Assembly (NCBI GenBank): GCA_013815785.1
Contig: JACDFO010000026.1
Coordinates: 1-12,992, forward strand
DNA: 12,992 nt
Reading direction: 5' to 3'
From: Candidatus Saccharimonadota bacterium
GTDB lineage: Bacteria > Patescibacteriota > Saccharimonadia > Saccharimonadales > JACDFO01
A model generated the notes under the pieces. That model ran no database searches. It was not told the origin of the DNA and saw only the letters and a list, made by a program, of their open reading frames with translations. Shown here one piece after another: positions 5,447 to 12,050 of this stretch. The position numbers and the translations under genes are program-made. Each line of letters opens with the position of its first letter. The stretch's first letter is position 1.

Positions 5447-5463
5447 TCGCTCCTGAAGTTGTG

Positions 5464-5724
5464 TTAGCGCACTCCACCGGCGTAAGGACCACTTGGGTCT
5501 TCGCCGCGTTCCTGTGACTGCTTAACTTCTACTTCAGTTGCAGTAGTACCATCAGCTAGCTCTACAAGGTGTGTAGCTTGAATCACTTCACCGCCTAATG
5601 CTATTTTGCGTTCAGCGTCTAGCTTTGCTTGCTCGTTATCGAGGTAAGCTGCGTCCTCTGGGCTTTTTGCATCAGTACGAAGGCTATCTATAGTCATTTG
5701 TACTGCAGGTTTTTCAGAATCCAT
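5464..5724 (-). CDS. Unknown 86-aa acidic protein behind a strong promoter
   Basis: I do not recognise this protein. It is acidic and hydrophilic, without membrane segments. Residues about 15-45 look helical (SPEDAAYLDNEQAKLDAERKIA) and the C-terminus (ERGEDPSGPYAGGVR) looks disordered. I chose the ATG at 5724 (MDSEKPAVQ) because AAGGA lies 6 nt upstream. A longer frame beginning GTG at 5760 would start inside the expected promoter-to-transcript-start region. The promoter is near consensus (TTGACA-16-TATAAT), so the product may be abundant. Abundant small acidic proteins can be structural or ribosome-associated, but nothing here shows which. Confidence 0.8.
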   Translation of the reverse strand: MDSEKPAVQMTIDSLRTDAKSPEDAAYLDNEQAKLDAERKIALGGEVIQATHLVELADGTTATEVEVKQSQERGEDPSGPYAGGVR

Positions 5725-5761
5725 TTTTATTCCTTTTTTTATTTTTTGGATTGTATGCACT

Positions 5762-5789
5762 ATTATAGCTGATTTTTACAATTTGTCAA
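5762..5789 (-). promoter_or_regulatory. Near-consensus sigma-70-type promoter
   Basis: On the minus strand, TTGACA (5784-5789) and TATAAT (5762-5767) both match consensus and are 16 bp apart. The transcript should start near 5755, about 30 nt before the ATG at 5724. This is the strongest promoter match in the window. Confidence 0.9.
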
Positions 5790-5803
5790 TATGATTATGT
5801 AAA

Positions 5804-6082
5804 TTAGGCTTCGGAATCATCAGCCAAGTGGGGGTGCAGTTTATCAGCTGAGTCAGCACTACGAGTAATTACAAACGCCTTCAGAGCATTTATAGCCAGC
5901 TCAAAACCAGTAACTTTGCCTTGTAGATAATTAAGGGATGGGTCTTCAGCCAATTCATCTACTGCCCTATCAGCTCTGAGGTCTTTAAGTCGTGTTTTTT
6001 CGACATTTAGCTCATCGGCTAGCTCGTTATGCAGGGCAATGACTGCTTCTTGTTCGATATATGTGGTTCCAATTTCTGACAT
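5804..6082 (-). CDS. Unknown 92-aa helical protein
   Basis: I do not recognise this protein. The 92 residues are mostly charged and predicted helical (IEQEAVIALHNELADELNVEKTRLKDLRADRAVDELAEDP), followed by LNYLQGKVTGFELAINALKAFV, which could pack as a helical hairpin, and a polar tail. It has no membrane segment. The ATG at 6082 fits a leaderless start, since TATAGT ends 9 nt upstream. An in-frame GTG at 6100 would begin within or beside the -10 box and is unlikely. Its stop is 15 bp from the -10 box of the 86-aa gene, but each gene has its own promoter. The -35 box begins 5 bp from the stop of the MurE-type gene. Confidence 0.8.
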   Translation of the reverse strand: MSEIGTTYIEQEAVIALHNELADELNVEKTRLKDLRADRAVDELAEDPSLNYLQGKVTGFELAINALKAFVITRSADSADKLHPHLADDSEA

Positions 6083-6091
6083 GAGAAGCAA

Positions 6092-6120
6092 ACTATACAC
6101 TAATAATGCTAACTAAGCAA
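6092..6120 (-). promoter_or_regulatory. Leaderless promoter of the 92-aa gene
   Basis: On the minus strand, TTGCTT (6115-6120), 17 bp, TATAGT (6092-6097), then 9 nt to the ATG at 6082. Confidence 0.7.
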
Positions 6121-6124
6121 TATG

Positions 6125-7414
6125 CTACTTAAGCAAGTTGTGGGTGGTTTCGATTTCGTTCCAGGGGTGTTCGCCGTCGGCTCGCTCAATCGTCTTTTCG
6201 TGGCCCTTGCCTAGCAATAACACTGTGTCGCCGGCTTTGGCTCGACCTAATGCAAACTTGATAGCCTCGGTACGGTCGAGGATTAGAAAGAGGTTTTCAT
6301 TAAGCTTTTTACCAGCTTCTTTGGCGCCGGCGGCGATTTGGCTTAAGATTTCATGACCATCAATATCTCTGTCGTCTTCTTCGGTCAAAATAACTTCATC
6401 GCAGTATTCACCAGCCAGCTGACCCTGCACTGCTCGCTTGGCTTCATCACGCCGGCCAGCACTGCCAAAAAGGCAGATTAACTTACCTTTCACGACCGGT
6501 TTGAGATCTTTGAACAGCTTTTCGAAGCTGTCAGGTGTGTGTGCAAAGTCCACAATTACATCAAAAGGTTGGCCATCGTCTATGCGAGTCATACGGCCCT
6601 CCACCCCATCAAGCGCCGCGATGCCGTGTTCAATCTGTTCCTGAGACAGACCGAGTATCCTGCCCACCCCGACTGCCGCCAAGGAATTGGACACATTAAA
6701 ACTGCCTGGAAGCCGGCAGGTAATCCGGTACGTATCTTGGCCGATTACGGCAGTATATTGCGAACCTGACGGAGACAATACAATCTTTGTGGCCTGCAAA
6801 TCCCCATGCCCTTGCCCGTACGTTATTGGATGAGCAATAGCATCCGCAAAACTCTGGGCTGCCGGATCTTCGGCGTTTACAACACCCGCTCTCAGGCCCT
6901 TTTTGTTGCGATTCGTCTGCTCAAACAACATTTTTTTGGCGCTCAGGTAGCGTTCAAACGTGCCGTGATAGTCCAGATGCTCGTGCGTGATGTTGGTCAT
7001 GACGGCAATGCTGTACGACACGCCCCACGTACGGTACTGAGCCAGTGCGTGGCTAGTCGTCTCAAGCACTAGCCAATCCATACCCTGGGCCTTCATGGCT
7101 TTGACTCGTTTTAGTAATAATGGCACGGAAACAGAGGTCATATGAGCGATTTGGGGTGTAATATTTTTGCCGACTCCGTAGGCGACGGTGGTCATGAGGC
7201 CCGCATTGTAACCGGCTTCTGTCAGCATTTTATGGATCATAAAACTCGTACTGGTTTTTCCATTGGTACCAGTCACCCCAATAACTTTGAGGCCACGCAA
7301 TGGAAAACCATTGGCTGCATTTATCGTAATCGCCTCGACCAAATGTCCCATCGGTTCAATCTTCTTGAACAAACTGAGTGGGAGTAACTTCTTGATAACA
7401 CTTTTGTAACCCAT
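6125..7414 (-). CDS. murE: MurE-type Mur ligase (UDP-MurNAc-tripeptide synthetase-like), short N-terminus
   Basis: Mur ligases join amino acids to UDP-MurNAc peptides in the cytoplasm using ATP; MurE adds the third residue. Seen here: the P-loop GVTGTNGKTS (46-55, Lys53), LETTSHAL (118-124), HEHLDYHGT (144-152), the carbamylated-Lys region RYLSAKKMLF (155-164), FNVSNSLAA (239-247), the domain-3 entry VDFAHTPDS (288-296) and the GKGHE motif near residue 400, which is characteristic of MurE. The substrate-recognition DNPR of diaminopimelate-type MurE is replaced by EDDR (346-349). At 429 aa it is about 60 residues short: only about 40 residues precede the ATPase domain, so the uridine-binding N-terminal domain is largely absent. 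The start at 7414 is supported by a -10 box 7 nt upstream, shared with tsaD. Confidence 0.85.
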   Translation of the reverse strand: MGYKSVIKKLLPLSLFKKIEPMGHLVEAITINAANGFPLRGLKVIGVTGTNGKTSTSFMIHKMLTEAGYNAGLMTTVAYGVGKNITPQIAHMTSVSVPLLLKRVKAMKAQGMDWLVLETTSHALAQYRTWGVSYSIAVMTNITHEHLDYHGTFERYLSAKKMLFEQTNRNKKGLRAGVVNAEDPAAQSFADAIAHPITYGQGHGDLQATKIVLSPSGSQYTAVIGQDTYRITCRLPGSFNVSNSLAAVGVGRILGLSQEQIEHGIAALDGVEGRMTRIDDGQPFDVIVDFAHTPDSFEKLFKDLKPVVKGKLICLFGSAGRRDEAKRAVQGQLAGEYCDEVILTEEDDRDIDGHEILSQIAAGAKEAGKKLNENLFLILDRTEAIKFALGRAKAGDTVLLLGKGHEKTIERADGEHPWNEIETTHNLLK

Positions 7415-7421
7415 TGATTAA

Positions 7422-7429
7422 AGTATACT
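7422..7429. promoter_or_regulatory. Shared palindromic -10 box for divergent murE-like gene and tsaD
   Basis: AGTATACT is its own reverse complement, so it presents TATACT on both strands: 7424-7429 plus, and 7427-7422 minus. It lies 9 nt before the tsaD GTG and 7 nt before the ATG of the MurE-type gene. Only 24 bp separate the two start codons, neither has a Shine-Dalgarno sequence, and neither side shows a good -35 box. Confidence 0.7.
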
Positions 7430-7438
7430 GGTTCTGAC

Positions 7439-8500
7439 GTGAAAATATTAGGTATTGAAACTTCTTGTGACGAGACAGCCTGCGGAATCGTTGAAGATGG
7501 TCGTGTTTTGCTGTCCAACGTCGTGTTGTCTAGCATGGATTTGCACGCGGCCTATGGGGGTGTGGTGCCCGAGATTGCTGCACGGAGTCATATTGAGGCG
7601 ATTATCCCAGTTATTGAGCAGTCATTAGAGCAAGCAGACTGCACCTGGGATGATATTGATGGAATTGCTGTCACGTATGGCGCTGGATTAGGCGGCTGTT
7701 TGTTGGTGGGTGTTATGACAGCTCGTACCCTTGCAATTACTAAAGATAAGCCCCTGTATGCAGTTAATCATGTTGAGGGGCATATTTATGCTAACTTCCT
7801 AACTGAAACAACACTACCCGGCTACGTTCTGCCGCAGAAGCAGCCCGAATTTCCGGTGCTTGGGCTCATTGTCAGCGGTGGACATTCGCAGCTGGTTATT
7901 TGGCAGGACCACTTTGATTACACATTGCTTGGCCAGACACACGACGATGCTATCGGCGAAGCATTTGATAAAGTGGCTAAAATATTGGGACTTCCCTACC
8001 CAGGCGGTCCAAGTGTAGGTAAATTAGCCGCACAAGGTGACCCCTTTGCATTTAAATTTCCGAAAGCAAAAATGCCTGGTAAATATGACTATTCATTCTC
8101 TGGTCCTAAAACAGCCGTTTTAAGAGCTGCTCAAGAGGCAATCGGCGCAACACACACTTTCCCTAGTCATATGCTGTCAGAGCGGCTGTCAGAGGCCCAG
8201 AAGGCCAACATCGCTGCCAGCTTTCAGCGTATTGCCGTCGAAACGGTGGTAGATAAGACTATTTTGGCATTTGAGGAGTTCAACCCTAAAAGCGTGGTTA
8301 TTGGTGGCGGTGTGGCGGCCAGCCCAGAACTTCGCCGCCAGCTAGTCGAGCGCTTGCCTATCCCAATCGAATATACCGATATGAAACTCTGCACCGACAA
8401 CGGCGCCATGGTAGCCACCCTAGGCTGCTTTTTCGCCCAACTAAACCAACCGACATCCGATCCCTACTCTCTGGAAATTGCGCCCAACCTAAGTATGTAG
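7439..8500 (+). CDS. tsaD: tRNA N6-threonylcarbamoyladenosine transferase TsaD
   Basis: TsaD (Kae1/YgjD family) transfers the threonylcarbamoyl group to A37 of ANN-decoding tRNAs, together with TsaB and TsaE in bacteria, using the adenylate made by TsaC; none of those partners lies here. The 353-aa length is typical. Motifs: ETSCDETA (7-14), the ASKHA-fold nucleotide region GAGLGGCLLVGV (81-92), the metal-binding HVEGH (His111 and His115), SGGHSQLV, GEAFDKVAKILGLPYPGGP, YSFSGPKTAV, GGGVAAS and a C-terminal CTDNGAM holding the metal-ligand Asp. It begins with GTG; the -10 box 9 nt upstream and lack of ribosome binding site imply a leaderless start. Its last 12 nt overlap the convergent regulator gene. 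Confidence 0.97.
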   Translation: MKILGIETSCDETACGIVEDGRVLLSNVVLSSMDLHAAYGGVVPEIAARSHIEAIIPVIEQSLEQADCTWDDIDGIAVTYGAGLGGCLLVGVMTARTLAITKDKPLYAVNHVEGHIYANFLTETTLPGYVLPQKQPEFPVLGLIVSGGHSQLVIWQDHFDYTLLGQTHDDAIGEAFDKVAKILGLPYPGGPSVGKLAAQGDPFAFKFPKAKMPGKYDYSFSGPKTAVLRAAQEAIGATHTFPSHMLSERLSEAQKANIAASFQRIAVETVVDKTILAFEEFNPKSVVIGGGVAASPELRRQLVERLPIPIEYTDMKLCTDNGAMVATLGCFFAQLNQPTSDPYSLEIAPNLSM

Positions 8501-9235
8501 CCTTTTGCTGAGCAAGAAAGTAAACATATCGGGGTTGCCTACCGCGTCTAGACCACGCAATAGGCCTTCGTCTTGTGCAATTTCGTCACAGTTTGATACA
8601 CCTTCAACTGCATTGATTAGCCGCTTGATTACGTAGGCGTACTTTGGAGAAAGCACTATTCGACTAGTTGTTAAATCGTGTTGCTCTAGCTGGGAAAGGA
8701 CACCAATATTTCCCAGGTTATGAACGTGCTGGAACACTGTCGAGCGCGACGTATCCAAGCGCCGAGCAAGCTCTGCCTGGCTAAGTGGCTCTCTTTGGTT
8801 AGCTTGTTCACGTAAAATACCCATAGCAAACACAGGAGCCCTCCTCTTCCCTCCAGCGATATTCGTCCTCCCAAGCAGATTTGTCAGGCTAAACCCAACC
8901 ACTGCTGATAGTTGTAAGTGATGGCCCGCAAGAGCGTCGTTATAGGTGTCGGGAACCTTACGTATGACGTCCCGTTTTTTACCTAAAAGTTGATATGTAT
9001 TATTCGGCACAAAACACTGCCGGAAACTTTTGCGCAGCTCTGGCGACGTCGGAATACTCACCTCTAGGGCTCCATCGGTCATGGCAATTATCCGCTTTCG
9101 TACCTCTGTTATCTCAATTTCTTCGTCCGGCTCAACCACCAGCTGCATGGCACATTTAAGTTCACTATTGTGTTGCCACGCTATAGATTCGGCGGTTTTT
9201 TGCCAGTCTGATTCGCCACTTACCAGATTATTCAT
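8489..9235 (-). CDS. Winged-helix transcriptional regulator, unknown family
   Basis: The 248-aa protein has a clear C-terminal helix-turn-helix at about residues 152-173 (SQAELARRLDTSRSTVFQHVHNL). A wing-like segment follows (GVLSQLEQHDLTTSRIVLSPKY), resembling the architecture of MarR/ArsR-type winged-helix regulators. The N-terminal about 140 residues are unrecognised and may sense a ligand or dimerise. It is not HrcA, which is longer and differently built. The start at 9235 is supported by TTGCTA-17-TGTAAT with the -10 box 8 nt before the ATG, again leaderless. The gene diverges from the valS upstream region, which carries two palindromes; control of these by this protein is a natural guess. 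Its 3' end overlaps tsaD by 12 nt. Confidence 0.8.
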   Translation of the reverse strand: MNNLVSGESDWQKTAESIAWQHNSELKCAMQLVVEPDEEIEITEVRKRIIAMTDGALEVSIPTSPELRKSFRQCFVPNNTYQLLGKKRDVIRKVPDTYNDALAGHHLQLSAVVGFSLTNLLGRTNIAGGKRRAPVFAMGILREQANQREPLSQAELARRLDTSRSTVFQHVHNLGNIGVLSQLEQHDLTTSRIVLSPKYAYVIKRLINAVEGVSNCDEIAQDEGLLRGLDAVGNPDMFTFLLSKRLHT

Positions 9236-9243
9236 GATGTTTC

Positions 9244-9272
9244 ATTACACCATAAACGATTATGTTTAGCAA
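9244..9272 (-). promoter_or_regulatory. Leaderless promoter of the winged-helix regulator
   Basis: On the minus strand, TTGCTA (9267-9272), 17 bp, extended -10 TGG-TGTAAT (9244-9249 plus TG upstream), then 8 nt to the ATG at 9235. The -35 box lies 3 bp from the -35 box of a divergent plus-strand promoter. Confidence 0.7.
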
Positions 9273-9275
9273 TAG

Positions 9276-9304
9276 TTGATTCCCTGTTACGCTTATGGTA
9301 AAAT
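9276..9304 (+). promoter_or_regulatory. Upstream promoter P1 facing valS (long leader or small RNA)
   Basis: TTGATT (9276-9281), 17 bp, then an extended -10 TGG-TAAAAT (9296-9304). A transcript would start near 9311, about 184 nt before the valS ATG. It may produce a structured leader or a separate short RNA. Confidence 0.6.
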
Positions 9305-9369
9305 GAATCTGAAAACAAAAACGTTTGATCCGATGGGCCGGGTGGGCCTAGTACCTTGGAAATAAATGG

Positions 9370-9432
9370 TTTAGACAACTTAGCGGTATTTGAGAGGGTT
9401 TTCACATGAAAACTTTGTTAAATGTTGCTAAA
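9370..9432 (+). ncRNA. Candidate structured RNA upstream of valS
   Basis: TTTAG-A-CAAC (9370-9379) pairs with GTTG-CTAAA (9424-9432), nine pairs with one bulged A. It encloses the hairpin GTTTTCA-CA-TGAAAAC (9398-9413). It lies wholly downstream of promoter P1. I do not see the conserved T-box sequence expected for the classical tRNA-sensing leader. It may be regulatory RNA, or part of the signal may simply be DNA operators. Confidence 0.35.
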
Positions 9433-9445
9433 TTTCACGTGAAAT
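9398..9445. promoter_or_regulatory. Paired palindromic operators upstream of valS
   Basis: GTTTTCACATGAAAAC (9398-9413, 7+7 arms around CA) and ATTTCACGTGAAAT (9432-9445, a perfect 14-bp palindrome) share the core TTTCACRTGAAA. Their centres are 33 bp apart, about three helical turns, so two dimers could bind the same face of the DNA. They sit just upstream of the valS-proximal -35 box. The likely binding protein is unknown; the adjacent winged-helix regulator is one candidate. Confidence 0.6.
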
Positions 9446-9456
9446 CTGACCTCTGT

Positions 9457-9485
9457 TTGATGGTATGTCTTAGAGGTGTTATGAT
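9457..9485 (+). promoter_or_regulatory. Promoter P2 of valS (leaderless)
   Basis: TTGATG (9457-9462), 17 bp, TATGAT (9480-9485), then 9 nt to the ATG at 9495. An inverted repeat, ACCTCT (9449-9454) and AGAGGT (9472-9477), brackets the -35 box and spacer and could be an additional operator. Confidence 0.72.
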
Positions 9486-9494
9486 GGTTTCTGT

Positions 9495-12050
9495 ATGAAT
9501 CTACCAAAGACTTATGAGCCAGCCGAGTATGAAGGGGATATCTACGCTCTGTGGGAAAAGAGCGAAGCATTTGTACCCAAGAGCAGGGGTTCTAAAGACA
9601 CTTTCAGTATTGTCGTGCCCCCACCGAATGCCAATGGCAACCTACACATCGGCCATGGCTTAACATTGGCCATAGAGGATATTGCCGTACGGTATCATCG
9701 AATGAAAGGGGAGGCTTCACTACTGTTACCGGGTGCTGATCATGCTGGTTTTGAAACTCAGGTAGTTTACGAGAAAGAGCTGCTAAAGCAGGGCAAGAGC
9801 CGTTTCGACTTTAGCCGCGAGGATTTGTATGCACAAATATGGGATTTCGTGGCCCAGAATAAAGATAATTACGAATCACAATTTCGCCGCTTGGGCGCCA
9901 GTGTCGATTGGTCTCGCTATACATATACGCTTGACGAAAAGATAGTTCGCCAAGCCTACAGTACCTTTAAAAAAATGTGGGAAGAGAAGTTAATTTACAG
10001 AGGTGAAAGGCTTGTGAACTACTGTACATTCCACCGAACTGGCTTTGCAGATATCGAAGTAGCCTACGAAGATGCAACCACACCGCTGTACTACATGAAA
10101 TACGGACCGTTTGAGCTAGCTACTACCCGCCCCGAAACCAAGTTCGGCGATACAGCCGTAGCAGTGCACCCAGACGATGAACGCTACCAAGAATATGTTG
10201 GTAAGATAGTGACTGTTCAAGGAGTTAATGGGCCATTTGACGTGCAAGTTATTGCCGACGAAATGGTGGACCCGAAATTTGGTACCGGGGTTGTTAAAAT
10301 CACGCCGGCTCACAGCTTCGACGACTGGGAAGTAGCCCAAAGACACAACCTGCCAGCTGTACGGGTAATAAATCATGATGGCACACTAAACGAAAAGACT
10401 GGCCGCTTCCGTGGTATGACGGTTTTAGAAGGCCGCAAAGCTGTAGCTGAAGCCCTAAAAGACATGGATTTACTGATCAAAGTAGACGAAAACTATCAAA
10501 ACCGGGTAGGCAAGTGCTACAAGTGCGACACGATAATTGAGCCGATGCTACTAGATCAATGGTTTATAGATATGCAGCCGCTAGCTGCGCCGGCTATCAA
10601 AGCACTACGAGATAACAAAATCACGTTTTATCCTGAGAATAAAAAACAGCAACTTATCAGCTACTACAAAAGTTTGCGTGATTGGAATATCAGTCGTCAG
10701 ATTGCATGGGGAATACCGATTCCGGCTTTTCAAAATGTCGATGACCGTGATGACTGGATTTACGACGAACGAGTGGACCAAGAAATCATTGAAGTCAATG
10801 GCAAAATCTATCACCGTGACCCAGACGTGTTCGATACCTGGTTTTCTAGTAGCAGCTGGCCCTACGCTACTTTGGAGTACCCTAACAGCGTGGATTCAAA
10901 AGATTTTTACCCAACTACCATGATGGAAACCGGCGCGGATATTTTGTACCCATGGGTGTCACGCATGATCATGTTTGGTCTGTACATTACTGACAAAGTG
11001 CCGTTTGAAACAGTGTATCTTCATGGTTTGATTCAAGACGAACAAGGTCAGAAGATGAGTAAATCAAAAGGCAATGTCGTTGACCCGATGAGTGTCGTAG
11101 ACGAGTATGGTTCGGATGCATTTCGGATGGGGATTGTAACCGGCGAATCCGCTGGCAATAATCGTCCGTTTGATCGCACTAAGGTAGTGGGTGCTCGGAA
11201 TTTCTGTAACAAATTATGGAATGTGGCTCGTTTTGTAGAAGACAAAATTGGCGATGAATATCAGCAAAAGGGAAGTCCCGTGGCACAAACTATTGCTGAT
11301 AGGTGGATGTTGTATCGATTACATCATTCAACGGAGGTAATCACTAAATATCTCGATGATTATCGTTTTTCTGAGGCCAGCGACGCTGTATACCATCTTC
11401 TATGGGACGATTTCGCCGATTGGTATATTGAAGCTAGCAAGACTAGCGTTAATAAAGGAGTTCTAGCATATGGGCTCGAGACCATCCTGAAATTGGCTCA
11501 TCCATTTGCGCCATTTTTAACAGAAACTATCTGGCAAACTTTGAAATGGGAAAATGATAGCTTACTGATTACATCTGAATGGCCCAAGGCAGGCAAGTCA
11601 GATGTGAAGCTAGCTAAAGAATTTGAAGTTATAAAAGCCATGGTAACAGAGGTGCGTTATATAAAAGGCGCCATGCACCTGCGAAGTGGCATAAACTTGT
11701 ACCATGCAGGAGAAAAGTTCTTGAGTGAGCACGCCGAGCTGATCAAATCTTTGGCGCGCCTTGAGACAATCAAAGAAGTTCGCGACGGCGAAGGCTTGCA
11801 TCTAACCTCTGCACCTTTCCGTTGTTGGCTCGATATTGACCAAGCTACAGCTGGCCAGTTTATGAGCGAGCTTAAAACAAAGGCCAAGGAAGTCGATAAA
11901 AGCATCAAGCAACTTGAAGAACGGCTTAGCAACAAGGGCTACGTCAGCAAAGCACCAAAACAATTGATCGAAGAATCTGAAGCCCAGCTAGCGGAGGCAA
12001 AAACTCAACTAAATAAAATCCGCGACGAATACAAACGCTTTGGCGGCTAA
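9495..12050 (+). CDS. valS: Valyl-tRNA synthetase
   Basis: A class I aminoacyl-tRNA synthetase that charges tRNA-Val and edits misactivated threonine. The 851 aa contain the signature PPPNANGNLHIGHGL with HIGH at residues 51-54, the CP1 editing domain with ATTRPETKFGDTAVAVHPDDERY and GTGVVKITPAHSFDDWE, the paired cysteines in GKCYKCDTIIEPMLLDQWF, DVFDTWFSSSSWP, KMSKS at 520-524, the anticodon-binding helical domain, and a C-terminal coiled-coil arm from about residue 790 (EVDKSIKQLEERLSNKGYVSKAP...) typical of ValRS. The editing segment shows Ser where many ValRS have Asp (TPAHS versus TPAHD). The start follows a -10 box by 9 nt without a Shine-Dalgarno sequence. Its stop interlocks with that of the convergent downstream gene. 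Confidence 0.98.
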   Translation: MNLPKTYEPAEYEGDIYALWEKSEAFVPKSRGSKDTFSIVVPPPNANGNLHIGHGLTLAIEDIAVRYHRMKGEASLLLPGADHAGFETQVVYEKELLKQGKSRFDFSREDLYAQIWDFVAQNKDNYESQFRRLGASVDWSRYTYTLDEKIVRQAYSTFKKMWEEKLIYRGERLVNYCTFHRTGFADIEVAYEDATTPLYYMKYGPFELATTRPETKFGDTAVAVHPDDERYQEYVGKIVTVQGVNGPFDVQVIADEMVDPKFGTGVVKITPAHSFDDWEVAQRHNLPAVRVINHDGTLNEKTGRFRGMTVLEGRKAVAEALKDMDLLIKVDENYQNRVGKCYKCDTIIEPMLLDQWFIDMQPLAAPAIKALRDNKITFYPENKKQQLISYYKSLRDWNISRQIAWGIPIPAFQNVDDRDDWIYDERVDQEIIEVNGKIYHRDPDVFDTWFSSSSWPYATLEYPNSVDSKDFYPTTMMETGADILYPWVSRMIMFGLYITDKVPFETVYLHGLIQDEQGQKMSKSKGNVVDPMSVVDEYGSDAFRMGIVTGESAGNNRPFDRTKVVGARNFCNKLWNVARFVEDKIGDEYQQKGSPVAQTIADRWMLYRLHHSTEVITKYLDDYRFSEASDAVYHLLWDDFADWYIEASKTSVNKGVLAYGLETILKLAHPFAPFLTETIWQTLKWENDSLLITSEWPKAGKSDVKLAKEFEVIKAMVTEVRYIKGAMHLRSGINLYHAGEKFLSEHAELIKSLARLETIKEVRDGEGLHLTSAPFRCWLDIDQATAGQFMSELKTKAKEVDKSIKQLEERLSNKGYVSKAPKQLIEESEAQLAEAKTQLNKIRDEYKRFGG

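Noticed and set aside
5725..5760. GTG-initiated extension of the 86-aa protein
   Set aside because: It would start before the expected transcription start, and the internal ATG has a properly spaced AAGGA.
9303..9365. 20-codon frame (MNLKTKTFDPMG...) upstream of valS
   Set aside because: Its ATG overlaps the P1 -10 box, so the P1 transcript would not contain it; there is no ribosome binding site.
9330..9365. GGGTGGGCCTAGTACC as a possible T-box core
   Set aside because: It differs from the conserved AGGGTGGNACCGCG in spacing and ending, and no antiterminator/terminator pair is visible.
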